The notes: a model not told the origin generated them from the letters alone. DNA of 9,727 bases from Cyanobacteria bacterium UBA947 (GCA_002293275.1 DBCX01000010.1:51919-61645), one strand, 5' to 3'; counted from the first letter of the stretch, positions 1-5,744 are shown. Program-made: numbers and translations.

Positions 1-474
1 ATTCAAATCAAACAAAAGCATGCCGGAGTTTACATAAGCCGGGTTGCGTTTCAACTCGCGCTTGTCCAAGTCCAAAACCCCCGCTATCGGGCAATCTCCG
101 GTATCTTGCGCAAACAAATCCGCCAGACTCGCGTTGACCGCAATGTCGCAGTCAAAATAAATTATCTTTTCAACACCCGGCAAAAGCTCGGTGAGTTTCA
201 GCCGGAAATATGCCGGCAAAGAGATGTACTCGTGGGTTTTTATGTCTTTGTAAGGCGCAAAAATACTCTCGTCCACCGCAACAAAATTTATCACACAGTC
301 TTTAATTGACTTCAACGAAAGGATTTTGTCCTTATTCTCCCGCGAAACCCCGCCGTCCAAAACATAAAACGTCAGCTCATCCGTTGGTGCTGCGTTGTCC
401 AAAACCGACGCTATCACAACACCTGCGTAGCGTGCATAATTGTCATCGCACGAAATACACACGTTTATTTGCAT
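1..474 (-). CDS. Family 8 glycosyltransferase, N-terminal 158 residues (cut by window edge)
   Basis: A retaining GT-A fold glycosyltransferase of family GT8, the family of LPS galactosyl- and glucosyltransferases. It would transfer a hexose from a nucleotide sugar onto LPS core or another envelope glycan at the cytoplasmic face of the inner membrane. The minus-strand reading starts MQINVCISCDDNYARYAGV, the usual GT8 opening. It carries the metal-binding DxD at D108-C109-D110 (YFDCDI) and the conserved YVNSGMLLFDL block at residues 147-157. The reading runs off position 1, so the C-terminal half is missing only because of the window edge. The ATG at 474 lies inside the last codons of the GT9 gene (10 bp overlap), with GAGG about 10 bases upstream, which suggests translational coupling. 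Acceptor and sugar donor cannot be told from the sequence. Confidence 0.9.
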   Translation of the reverse strand, partial: MQINVCISCDDNYARYAGVVIASVLDNAAPTDELTFYVLDGGVSRENKDKILSLKSIKDCVINFVAVDESIFAPYKDIKTHEYISLPAYFRLKLTELLPGVEKIIYFDCDIAVNASLADLFAQDTGDCPIAGVLDLDKRELKRNPAYVNSGMLLFDLN

Positions 475-1406
475 AACTCAATTACCTCTTGCGCGGTCGG
501 GAAATTTGTGCAATCCATGTGTTTCAGCGGGCATCTTCTTTTGTGGCACGGCTGGCATGGCAGATTACCTGCGGCGCTGGTGTGGCCGGGCGGCGTGTAA
601 AAGACTTTTGGTGTCGCGCAGAAAATCGCAACGATTTTTTTCGCGCCCGAACCCCACGCCAGATGCGTGCTGCCGCTGTCAAGCGATACCACCAAATCCG
701 CGCGCCGAAAGATTTGTATCAGCTCGTGCAGACTTGTTTTGCCGGCAAGGTTCAGGTGTGGGATGCCGCCGCCGATGTATTCAATCAAGCCCGAATCGCC
801 CGCGGTGCCCGTGAACACGAGGTTGTATTTTTTTGAAAGCTCAGCTGCGAGCACTTTCCAGTTGCCCTTGTTCCAATGCTTGTTATCCCACGTTGTCGCT
901 GGGCAAAGAACCGCAACCGGTTTGCCTTCCGGCAGCGTCACGTCTGCGGATACCGCAGGCAGCGTTACCGGCGCGTTTTCAATATCAAGCCCCAGATGCT
1001 GAGCGTATTTCAGGTATTTTTTTGAGATATGGTCCTTGAAGTCGCGGTCTTTCGGGATTTTAACAAGCTCGGTTGCGGCAATCCATGCGCACTCGCGCGC
1101 ATCTGTGCCCATAACCCGCCGTTTTGCACCGCAAAACAAGGTATATACAGCGCTTTTTATCATCCCGTGGGTATCCATTACAATATCGTATTTTTCGGCA
1201 CGCAACCGGCGCAGCGTCTTAAAATACTCACCTTTTTGCGCAAAAACGGCCTTATCCACGCACGGGTTGTCTTTGATGACGGCAATCCCCTTTGGCCCGA
1301 CCAGCCAGTGGACCTCAAACCCGCTGCGTTTCAACACATTGGCCAGCGGGATGTTAAATATAACGTCCCCAAGAGAGGATAATCTTACCAGCAAAACCTT
1401 TTTCAT
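465..1406 (-). CDS. Family 9 glycosyltransferase, LPS heptosyltransferase-like
   Basis: A 313-residue GT-B enzyme of family GT9, which adds heptose from ADP-heptose to the LPS inner core on the cytoplasmic side of the inner membrane. The N terminus MKKVLLVRLSSLGDVIFNIP matches the WaaC/WaaF type, with D14 in the place of the catalytic Asp13 of E. coli WaaC. The WaaC-like CPATTWDNKHW block is at 168-178, and the nucleotide-sugar motif DSGSTHLAWGSGAKKIVAIF is at 243-262. A four-Cys tail (C284, C287, C292, C299) is common in heptosyltransferases. Length is near the family norm of about 320-350. I chose the ATG at 1406; a TTG at 1424 would add six residues with no ribosome binding site. Even the ATG has only GGGG two bases away, too close for a good site. 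WaaC-like is the best guess; a non-heptose GT9 acceptor is possible. Confidence 0.88.
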   Translation of the reverse strand: MKKVLLVRLSSLGDVIFNIPLANVLKRSGFEVHWLVGPKGIAVIKDNPCVDKAVFAQKGEYFKTLRRLRAEKYDIVMDTHGMIKSAVYTLFCGAKRRVMGTDARECAWIAATELVKIPKDRDFKDHISKKYLKYAQHLGLDIENAPVTLPAVSADVTLPEGKPVAVLCPATTWDNKHWNKGNWKVLAAELSKKYNLVFTGTAGDSGLIEYIGGGIPHLNLAGKTSLHELIQIFRRADLVVSLDSGSTHLAWGSGAKKIVAIFCATPKVFYTPPGHTSAAGNLPCQPCHKRRCPLKHMDCTNFPTAQEVIELCK

Positions 1407-1420
1407 AGCCCCATGATAAC

Positions 1421-1451
1421 ACAAAAGAAAAGCTATGGAGGTTCCATAGCT
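1421..1451 (-). terminator. Terminator-like hairpin in the leader of the GT9 gene
   Basis: A perfect 9-bp inverted repeat (AGCTATGGA / TCCATAGCT, 3-base loop) spans 1431-1451. Read on the minus strand it is followed at once by TTTCTTTTGT, the form of an intrinsic terminator. It sits only about 15-45 bases upstream of the GT9 start and no gene precedes it on the minus strand, so it would act as a leader terminator or attenuator of the glycosyltransferase operon, or end a short minus-strand RNA. On the plus strand no T tract follows. Confidence 0.5.
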
Positions 1452-1507
1452 GTTGATTAGGGATATGTGTATGTCTCTAAGGAGTATAGTTACATATTAG
1501 CAGTGGT

Positions 1508-1528
1508 CGGCTGATATGAAATCATCCG
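1508..1528 (+). other. Imperfect hairpin with T-rich tail just upstream of the tRNA promoter
   Basis: CGGCTGAT and ATCATCCG can pair with one C/T mismatch around an ATGAA loop, and the plus strand continues with TTTGTTTGACTTTTTATTTTT-like T-rich sequence that doubles as the -35 region of the tRNA promoter. It could be a weak plus-strand terminator insulating the tRNA. No plus-strand gene is visible in front of it; the remainder of 1452-1507 shows nothing recognisable. Confidence 0.25.
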
Positions 1529-1533
1529 TTTGT

Positions 1534-1561
1534 TTGACTTTTTATTTTTAACAAATATAAT
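1534..1561 (+). promoter_or_regulatory. Sigma-70 type promoter of tRNA-Ser
   Basis: TTGACT (1534-1539) and a perfect TATAAT (1556-1561) are separated by 16 bp. Transcription would start near 1568, giving a 5' leader of about four bases before the mature tRNA. This is a strong constitutive-looking arrangement typical of a stable RNA gene. Confidence 0.85.
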
Positions 1562-1571
1562 AAAAGTACTC

Positions 1572-1658
1572 GGAGGAGTGCCAGAGCGGTTGATTGGAGC
1601 AGTCTTGAAAACTGTCGTACGTGCGAGCGTACCGTGGGTTCGAATCCCACCTCCTCCT
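1572..1658 (+). tRNA. tRNA-Ser (anticodon UGA)
   Basis: The cloverleaf folds completely: acceptor GGAGGAG/CTCCTCC (1572-1578/1651-1657), D stem CCA/TGG with AGCGGTTGA-type loop, anticodon stem GCAGT/ACTGT around CTTGAAA (anticodon TGA), a long class II variable arm GTACG/CGTAC, and T arm GTGGG-TTCGAAT-CCCAC (1634-1650). The long variable arm plus UGA anticodon identifies serine; it reads UCA and related codons. CCA is not encoded. The base at the discriminator position is T (1658), the first of a six-T run, whereas bacterial tRNA-Ser usually carries G73. A small palindrome GGGATTAATCCC (1666-1677) followed by T's may help termination and lies within the end of the convergent hydrolase gene. 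Confidence 0.95.
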
Positions 1659-1661
1659 TTT

Positions 1662-2678
1662 TTACGGGATTAATCCCATTATTTTTTCGGCAAGTAATTC
1701 CGCCATATGCCGGTTCGCCTCATCGTTGACGTGGCAATTGTCGTAATATATCGACTCGCCCAAACCATCGTAGGCATCGTGGATATCGTGCAAATATTTA
1801 TACGACGGGATTTGCTTTCTTATCTCTTTTATCTGCCATTCATTTGCCTCATCCAACGGTTTAAAAGGCTGGAAAAACGCAACAAATCGGGTGTTACCTT
1901 TAAAGTATTCGGACTTAAAAGAGGTTGACACAAATTGAGAAAACTCCAAAGACTCAAAATATTTATCAACCATCTCTTGGTTCCATTCAGGGCTTTCAAA
2001 ACCGGCTTTCTCCCTCAATTTGGCGATATCTGATGAAGAACCAAACCTGTCATACCACGCCCCTATGATTGCGGAATTTTCCAACAGGAATTTTTTCCAT
2101 GTTGAGAATTCTTCTTTGTAAAAAAAGTTTATAGGATAACCGGGCCGCGGGTCGTAACCGTCTATATACAAGGCCGTTTCATTGTTGCCGCCGTAATAAA
2201 GCACAATATCGGGCTTGTATTCGGGCAAAAACTCAAACAACATATGCAAATGCTGCCTGTGATGCCCGCCGGAAGACCCAAAATTTGCAATCGCTACATT
2301 ACCGTTAAATTTTTCGTTCAACCTGTCCGCAAGGTATTGCGGCATGGTTTTGCTGCCCGGGGTCCCGAAATCGGGATACCCCGCTGTTGAACCGCCAAAC
2401 AAAGCGATTTTCAACGTTTTTTCACCCGGCGGCTCCGGATACCAGAGCGAACTGCCGTCATATAAAATATTTCCCTTTGTCGCTCTTGCGACATCAGGAT
2501 GCACAAAATACGCGTACGGCTGCGCAACTTTGTCAAACTCATTATAATTCATTTTGGTGTACACGCTGCCAAAACCCAAAAGATGCCTGAAAATAAAAAT
2601 ATCAAAAAATACAACCAAAATAAAAATGCAAACTGTGTGAAATAAAACAGATTCTAATTTTTTGCCGTCAATGCTCAT
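1662..2678 (-). CDS. Membrane-anchored SGNH/GDSL-type hydrolase family protein
   Basis: A 338-residue protein with one N-terminal membrane segment (about residues 10-30) and a probable extracytoplasmic SGNH hydrolase domain. The four family blocks are visible: block I FGGSTAG with nucleophile S97, block II ANFGSSGG (131-138), block III YYGGNNE with N165, and block V DNCH with D313 and H316. Such proteins are esterases or O-acetyl hydrolases/transferases acting on lipids or envelope glycans; the substrate cannot be read here. I chose the ATG at 2678 (MSIDGKK); a TTG at 2696 would add six residues. Neither has a clear ribosome binding site. The weak promoter candidate TTGCGC-17-TATCCT would place transcription start almost on the ATG. 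The stop codon lies 3 bases from the tRNA-Ser 3' end, in convergent orientation. The neighbouring glycosyltransferases make an envelope glycan role plausible, but that is inference. Confidence 0.82.
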   Translation of the reverse strand: MSIDGKKLESVLFHTVCIFILVVFFDIFIFRHLLGFGSVYTKMNYNEFDKVAQPYAYFVHPDVARATKGNILYDGSSLWYPEPPGEKTLKIALFGGSTAGYPDFGTPGSKTMPQYLADRLNEKFNGNVAIANFGSSGGHHRQHLHMLFEFLPEYKPDIVLYYGGNNETALYIDGYDPRPGYPINFFYKEEFSTWKKFLLENSAIIGAWYDRFGSSSDIAKLREKAGFESPEWNQEMVDKYFESLEFSQFVSTSFKSEYFKGNTRFVAFFQPFKPLDEANEWQIKEIRKQIPSYKYLHDIHDAYDGLGESIYYDNCHVNDEANRHMAELLAEKIMGLIP

Positions 2679-2711
2679 TGTTTTAGGATACCACAATTGT
2701 ATCGTTTGCGC

Positions 2712-2739
2712 AAAGAAAAAGCCCCTGTGTTACAGAGGC
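2712..2739 (-). terminator. Intrinsic terminator after the 101-residue protein gene
   Basis: On the minus strand GCCTCTGT-AAC-ACAGGGGC forms an 8-bp stem with one G-U pair, followed directly by TTTTTCTTT. It lies about 105 bases past the stop codon of the gene at 2844-3149 and before the hydrolase start, so it separates these two minus-strand genes into different transcription units. Confidence 0.85.
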
Positions 2740-2843
2740 AATACTGAGCAATCAGAAGAGTTGAGGATTTACGTTATCATCATAACCCCGCTGACGTTAA
2801 AAAACATTAGAGGAAATAGTAATCTTTTTTTAAAAACTCCGGC

Positions 2844-3149
2844 TTACGCAAATGTAGAGAAAGAACGTTTGATGTTTTCATCTTGGACTTTTTTCCAAGC
2901 CTGATACTGTAACTCGCTTATTTTGTACAGTAATTCGTTCTGGCGCATACCAAATGTTATATTTTGTTCTTGACGAAGCAGGTTTTTAAGGTCTCTGATT
3001 TGCTGAAACTCGTTACCAAACGATGCATTAGCAACGTGAGACGATTGATTTGTCAACGACAACAACGCCTGTTTGCCCTGCATCCCTGCATAAGCCGCAT
3101 TTGTCGACATCGCCGCCGCATTCAATCTCGCCATCATTGATACTAACAT
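2844..3149 (-). CDS. Small protein of unknown function, 101 residues
   Basis: I do not recognise this protein. From the ATG at 3149 (MLVSMMARLNAAAM...) it has 101 residues; GGAG eight bases upstream supports this start over longer readings, which would cross the promoter. The first half is rich in Ala, Met, Asn and Ser; the second (about 48-101) is charged, Gln/Asn/Glu/Lys-rich and likely helical, ending in SFSTFA. There is no signal peptide, clear membrane segment or Cys. It stands alone as one transcription unit, with a perfect consensus promoter on one side and an intrinsic terminator on the other, so it should be expressed strongly and constitutively. That isolation and the good start make it a real gene despite its size. 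A structural, secreted-without-signal or surface-appendage role is possible but nothing shown here supports any of them. Confidence 0.75.
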   Translation of the reverse strand: MLVSMMARLNAAAMSTNAAYAGMQGKQALLSLTNQSSHVANASFGNEFQQIRDLKNLLRQEQNITFGMRQNELLYKISELQYQAWKKVQDENIKRSFSTFA

Positions 3150-3176
3150 TAAAGAGACTCCTACTACTATACGCTC

Positions 3177-3205
3177 ATTATAACTCTCCTGCCCGCGAAT
3201 GTCAA
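3177..3205 (-). promoter_or_regulatory. Perfect consensus sigma-70 promoter
   Basis: Read on the minus strand: TTGACA (3205-3200), 17 bp spacer, TATAAT (3182-3177). Both hexamers and the spacing are ideal. Transcription would begin near 3170, leaving a leader of about 20 bases with the GGAG ribosome binding site of the 101-residue protein. Confidence 0.93.
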
Positions 3206-3222
3206 TCATTCGCCCCGTGAAG

Positions 3223-3235
3223 TTTTGTAACAAAA
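3223..3235. repeat. Short inverted repeat upstream of the consensus promoter
   Basis: TTTTGTAACAAAA is a 6-bp inverted repeat around one base, 17 bp upstream of the -35 box of the minus-strand promoter. It could be an operator half-site pair, but it is AT-rich and may be chance. Thirteen bases of it (TTGTTACAAAACT, minus strand) recur at 5639-5651. Confidence 0.3.
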
Positions 3236-3279
3236 TTTGCACCCCTTGAAATATGGCCGAAACTATATACTTTATATAT

Positions 3280-3376
3280 ACGAGAGAGCAAATAAAAAAC
3301 CGTTTGAAAAGAAGAGAGCAACTTCCTATTTCTAACTTCCAAAAAAAGTTGAACCCTGCCGTTGGCGGGGTTTTTT
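3280..3376 (+). ncRNA. Candidate small RNA ending in an intrinsic terminator
   Basis: A good plus-strand terminator at 3352-3376 has no gene in front of it; the nearest plus-strand gene is the tRNA at 1572. The roughly 70 bases before it contain no credible reading frame but hold two direct repeats, AGAGAGCAA (3283-3291, 3313-3321) and AACTTCC (3320-3326, 3334-3340), and a small AACTT/AAGTT stem (3334-3350). The AT-rich TATATACTTTATATATA at 3264-3280 could supply a -10 box, but TTGAAA (3246-3251) is not ideally spaced from it. The start is a guess. Confidence 0.3.
3352..3376 (+). terminator. Intrinsic terminator without an upstream gene
   Basis: AACCCTGCC-GTT-GGCGGGGTT forms a stem of nine pairs (one G-U) and is followed by TTTT and more T's. 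Read on the minus strand the stem remains but the T tract after it is displaced, so plus-strand termination is the better reading. It insulates the EamA transporter promoter, which begins three bases later. Confidence 0.8.
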
Positions 3377-3378
3377 AT

Positions 3379-3408
3379 TTGACGAATCCCAAAAATGTGC
3401 CATATTGT
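3379..3408 (+). promoter_or_regulatory. Probable promoter of the EamA transporter gene
   Basis: TTGACG (3379-3384) and TATTGT (3403-3408) are 18 bp apart. Transcription would start near 3415 and give a leader of about 48 bases before the ATG at 3463. Spacing is acceptable and each hexamer matches at most positions. Confidence 0.6.
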
Positions 3409-3462
3409 TGGCAGGGGTAAATGCAAGGCTGTCCCGCACAAAATTCAGGAAAAAGGCACATA

Positions 3463-4401
3463 ATGAAAACCGATTTGATAAAATTGCACACATCTGTACT
3501 ACTGGCGGGGTTTACCGGCCTGTTTGGCAGCATAATCGCGCTCAACGAAGGGCTTTTGGTCTGGTACCGCGTCTTGATTTCGTTTCTGGTACTGTATGCG
3601 GGGCTTTTATTCGTCAACAAGGTGCCGCAGGTCAACAAATCAGATTTTTTTAAAATAACAGGTGTTGGCATGCTTTTGGCGCTGCATTTTTTGTTTTTTT
3701 ACGGCAGTATAAAATACGCCAACGTCGCAATCGGCGTTGTCTGCTATTCGCTTGTGGGCTTTTTTGCGTGCATTTTTGAGCCGATGATTGTGCGGCGCAA
3801 ATTCAATAAAAAAGAGCTCCTGTACAGCTTGCTTGCTGTCGCCGGAATCCTTTTGATATTCAATTTTGACACAAGTTTCCGGTTCGGGATAATCCTGGGC
3901 GTTATCGCATCGTCGTTTGGCGCGCTGTTTAATATTATGAACAAGGTTGTGGGCGCCCAAAAATCCTCGCTAACGATGGTTTTTTACGAATTTGCGGGTG
4001 CGCTCGGGTTTATGACCGCGCTGATGCCGGTTTATTTGTTGTTCAACCCTGTGGCAACAATTGTACCGAGCCTTTCCGACTGGGGCTGGCTGTTTGTGCT
4101 TGCTATTGTGTTTACAATCGGGCAGTATGTCTTGCATATTCAGGCGCTGCAAAGCCTTTCGGCGTTCACGGTCAGCCTCAGCGGCAATTTGGAGCCGCTT
4201 TACGGGATAGCCGCGGCGATTTTATTTTTGGGTGAGGCGCAGCAGCTGGGGCTCGCGTTTTGGGCCGGGATGTTTTTTATCGTATCGTCAGTTGTACTCC
4301 AAAGTCTACCGGTACGTCCGGTTGTCCCGGTACGCAAAATAAGCCAGTACCAGGCACGTAAGCCCAAAGAGGATTCCCGCACCCATTGTCAGGTGGTATG
4401 A
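3463..4401 (+). CDS. EamA/DMT-family transporter
   Basis: A 312-residue inner-membrane protein of the drug/metabolite transporter superfamily, with ten predicted helices arranged as two EamA repeats (about residues 8-130 and 145-270). The second repeat shows the usual features: SSFGALFNIMNKV opening, and LSGNLEPLYGIAAAILFLGE near residue 235-255, matching the family's P-x-x-x-x-x-G-E-type signature. Substrates of the family are amino acids, nucleosides or other small metabolites; this one is unknown. I chose the ATG at 3463, with AAGG eight bases before it, because the first helix follows directly; an in-frame ATG at 3421 (AGGGG four bases away) would add 14 hydrophilic residues. The last ~34 residues after the final helix are hydrophilic and basic and are encoded opposite the end of the MFS gene, so this tail is probably a late extension. 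Confidence 0.9.
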   Translation: MKTDLIKLHTSVLLAGFTGLFGSIIALNEGLLVWYRVLISFLVLYAGLLFVNKVPQVNKSDFFKITGVGMLLALHFLFFYGSIKYANVAIGVVCYSLVGFFACIFEPMIVRRKFNKKELLYSLLAVAGILLIFNFDTSFRFGIILGVIASSFGALFNIMNKVVGAQKSSLTMVFYEFAGALGFMTALMPVYLLFNPVATIVPSLSDWGWLFVLAIVFTIGQYVLHIQALQSLSAFTVSLSGNLEPLYGIAAAILFLGEAQQLGLAFWAGMFFIVSSVVLQSLPVRPVVPVRKISQYQARKPKEDSRTHCQVV

Positions 4402-5526
4402 CTGCAAAAACGCCCGCTGGTAGCCCAATGCGGCGAACACCTCGCGCAGCCGGGTGAACATCATAACAGTAAATGTTACGCCGAATATGTTGCCCAAATT
4501 CCTTGACAGTGCAAGGATTCCGCTTGCCCTGCCAAGCTCGGAGCGCTTGACGCTGCTGATAATCGCGGTGTTTGACGGTGATTGGAACAGTCCGCTGCCA
4601 AACCCCATTATCACCGATGCGATGATTATGATTGGTATCCGGCTGGTTTCATCAAATGTCAGCGCAATTAAAAGTGCAAAAATCATCATGACCGCGCCAA
4701 TCAGGGTAATGGATTTGCTGCCGTGTTTTCCGGCGAAGTTTCCGCTGAACGGCGCGGTAAACGATACACTCAGCGCATACGGCAGCACCAAAACACCCGC
4801 AATCATTGAGTTAAACCCTTTTAAGTCCTGCAAAAATATCGGCAGCAGGATTCCGTTTGTGAACGTGCACATATAGGCCGCTATGACAGCAAGATTTCCC
4901 AGCGTAAAGAGCCTGTTTTTAAGGATTTCGCGGGTGGAGGCTTGCGCAACCCTGCGCCGCGGCAGGTAATGCGGCAGATACCGGTAGGCAAAATACGCAC
5001 CCGCAAGCGCAATCGGAACAGACGGCAAAAATATTGATTTCCAGCCGAAATAATAAATCAAAATCCCGCCCAGCGCGGGCCCGAGCATCGCGCTTATCGC
5101 GATTATTGCGCTGTTCATACCGAGCGCTCTGCCGCGGTTCTTGTCGTGAAAAATTGATGCGATTATCGCCGCGGCATTTGAAAGCATCGCGGATGCGCCC
5201 AGCGCCTGCACGCACCGTGACAAAACCAGCGCAGGGAGGCTTGCGGCAAGGATGTTCAGCATGGCACCGAGCGCAAACACCAAAAACCCGCCTGAATACA
5301 GCTTGTTTTTGGGGATCTTGTCCCCGAGTCTGCCAAAAAACGGCAAAAACGCCGTCATCACAAGCATATAGGCAATAATTATCCATTGCGACTGCGCAAT
5401 CGTCACCCCCAAATCCTCTGATATCGGGAAAAGTGCCAAATTCACCGAGGTTGAGTCCAGCATCGCGATGAAATTCCCGATAACCGTCACCAAAAATATC
5501 GTTTGTTTTGCCTCTTTTGTACTCAT
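4306..5526 (-). CDS. MFS transporter, multidrug-export (DHA) type
   Basis: A 406-residue major facilitator protein with about 12 membrane helices, probably a proton-driven drug exporter. It has the LDSTSVNLAL motif at 23-32 typical of drug:proton antiporters, motif A GRLGDKIPKNK at 65-75 between helices 2 and 3, SRCVQALGASAM at 103-114, and the antiporter motif C GPALGGIL at 149-156. The D1-like motif recalls the 14-helix DHA2 group, but the length fits 12 helices. The start is the ATG at 5526 (MSTKEAKQ), with AAGG about six bases upstream; the reading frame stays open for 47 more codons but those would cross the promoter. It is convergent with the EamA gene, overlapping it by 96 bp at the 3' ends, with no terminator between them. 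Substrate is not inferable. Confidence 0.92.
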   Translation of the reverse strand: MSTKEAKQTIFLVTVIGNFIAMLDSTSVNLALFPISEDLGVTIAQSQWIIIAYMLVMTAFLPFFGRLGDKIPKNKLYSGGFLVFALGAMLNILAASLPALVLSRCVQALGASAMLSNAAAIIASIFHDKNRGRALGMNSAIIAISAMLGPALGGILIYYFGWKSIFLPSVPIALAGAYFAYRYLPHYLPRRRVAQASTREILKNRLFTLGNLAVIAAYMCTFTNGILLPIFLQDLKGFNSMIAGVLVLPYALSVSFTAPFSGNFAGKHGSKSITLIGAVMMIFALLIALTFDETSRIPIIIIASVIMGFGSGLFQSPSNTAIISSVKRSELGRASGILALSRNLGNIFGVTFTVMMFTRLREVFAALGYQRAFLQSYHLTMGAGILFGLTCLVLAYFAYRDNRTYR

Positions 5527-5545
5527 GTGAACCTTTATGTAAATA

Positions 5546-5554
5546 ATTGTATCA
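5546..5554 (-). promoter_or_regulatory. Extended -10 promoter of the MFS gene
   Basis: The minus strand reads TGA-TACAAT, an extended -10 box, with no convincing -35 (an AT-rich TTTATT lies 17 bp upstream). Transcription would begin near 5539, about 13 bases before the ATG, leaving room for the AAGG ribosome binding site. Confidence 0.5.
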
Positions 5555-5590
5555 CGTACTGGCAAAAAAATAAATTCACGGGTTTTATGG

Positions 5591-5619
5591 TTGACATAGC
5601 AGAATTTTATGGATAGAAT
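5591..5619 (+). promoter_or_regulatory. Near-consensus promoter of the 414-residue protein gene
   Basis: TTGACA (5591-5596), 17 bp, TAGAAT (5614-5619): eleven of twelve consensus bases at ideal spacing. Predicted start is near 5626, which leaves a leader of about 120 bases before the gene at 5745 and coincides with the ATG of a possible leader peptide. Confidence 0.85.
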
Positions 5620-5625
5620 AAAAAT

Positions 5626-5673
5626 ATGATTACAAATATTGTTACAAAACTCCATCATCACCATCACGCATAA
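5626..5673 (+). CDS. Possible His-rich leader peptide (15 codons)
   Basis: The start of the transcript encodes MITNIVTKLHHHHHA, then TAA. Five consecutive His codons (CAT CAT CAC CAT CAC, 5653-5667) sit two codons before the stop, as in his-operon leader peptides. There is no ribosome binding site; the ATG falls at the predicted transcription start, so it would be translated as a leaderless message. Two alternative hairpins follow directly (5675-5718). The downstream gene is not a recognisable histidine enzyme, which argues for caution: the frame may be fortuitous. Whether it is translated cannot be told from sequence alone. Confidence 0.35.
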   Translation: MITNIVTKLHHHHHA

Positions 5674-5674
5674 G

Positions 5675-5718
5675 GACTGGTTTGCGCAACCGGTCTGCGG
5701 TACCCCGCGCGATTGGTT
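5675..5718 (+). promoter_or_regulatory. Mutually exclusive leader hairpins (attenuator-like)
   Basis: Segment 1 GACTGGTT (5675-5682), segment 2 AACCGGTC (5688-5695) and segment 3 GATTGGTT (5711-5718) are arranged so that 2 pairs with either 1 (8 pairs, one G-U) or 3 (8 pairs, two G-U). The 2:3 form also encloses GCGG/CCGC (5697-5700/5705-5708), making it the longer helix. No T tract follows, so it is not an intrinsic terminator; the ribosome binding site GGAG (5730-5733) of the next gene lies 12 bases downstream, so an effect on translation or on a factor-dependent stop is more likely. Confidence 0.4.
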
Positions 5719-5744
5719 AGTAATTAAATGGAGATTTTAAAACA

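Noticed and set aside
440..1416. Several plus-strand frames opposite the GT9 gene (440-814, 489-836, 667-1002, 1036-1416)
   Set aside because: They mirror a well-supported GT9 gene and have no recognisable products.
1465..1500. Eleven-codon plus-strand frame before the tRNA promoter
   Set aside because: Preceded by AGGG but too short, with no promoter of its own and no composition bias to support it.
3421..3462. Upstream in-frame ATG of the EamA gene
   Set aside because: Its GGGG is only about four bases away and the added 14 residues are hydrophilic before a helix that normally begins the family; the ATG at 3463 fits better. It cannot be fully excluded.
4919..5386. 155-codon minus-strand frame within the MFS gene, and the plus-strand frame at 5034-5378
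   Set aside because: Both are alternative frames of the MFS coding region; the Arg/Cys/Ala-rich translations are typical shadows.
5527..5667. N-terminal extension of the MFS frame up to 5667
   Set aside because: It would run through both divergent promoters, and the ATG at 5526 has a ribosome binding site and the right distance to the first helix.
5675..5718. Intrinsic terminator in the leader of the 414-residue protein gene
   Set aside because: The hairpins are good, but no T tract follows either one, so simple rho-independent termination is not supported.
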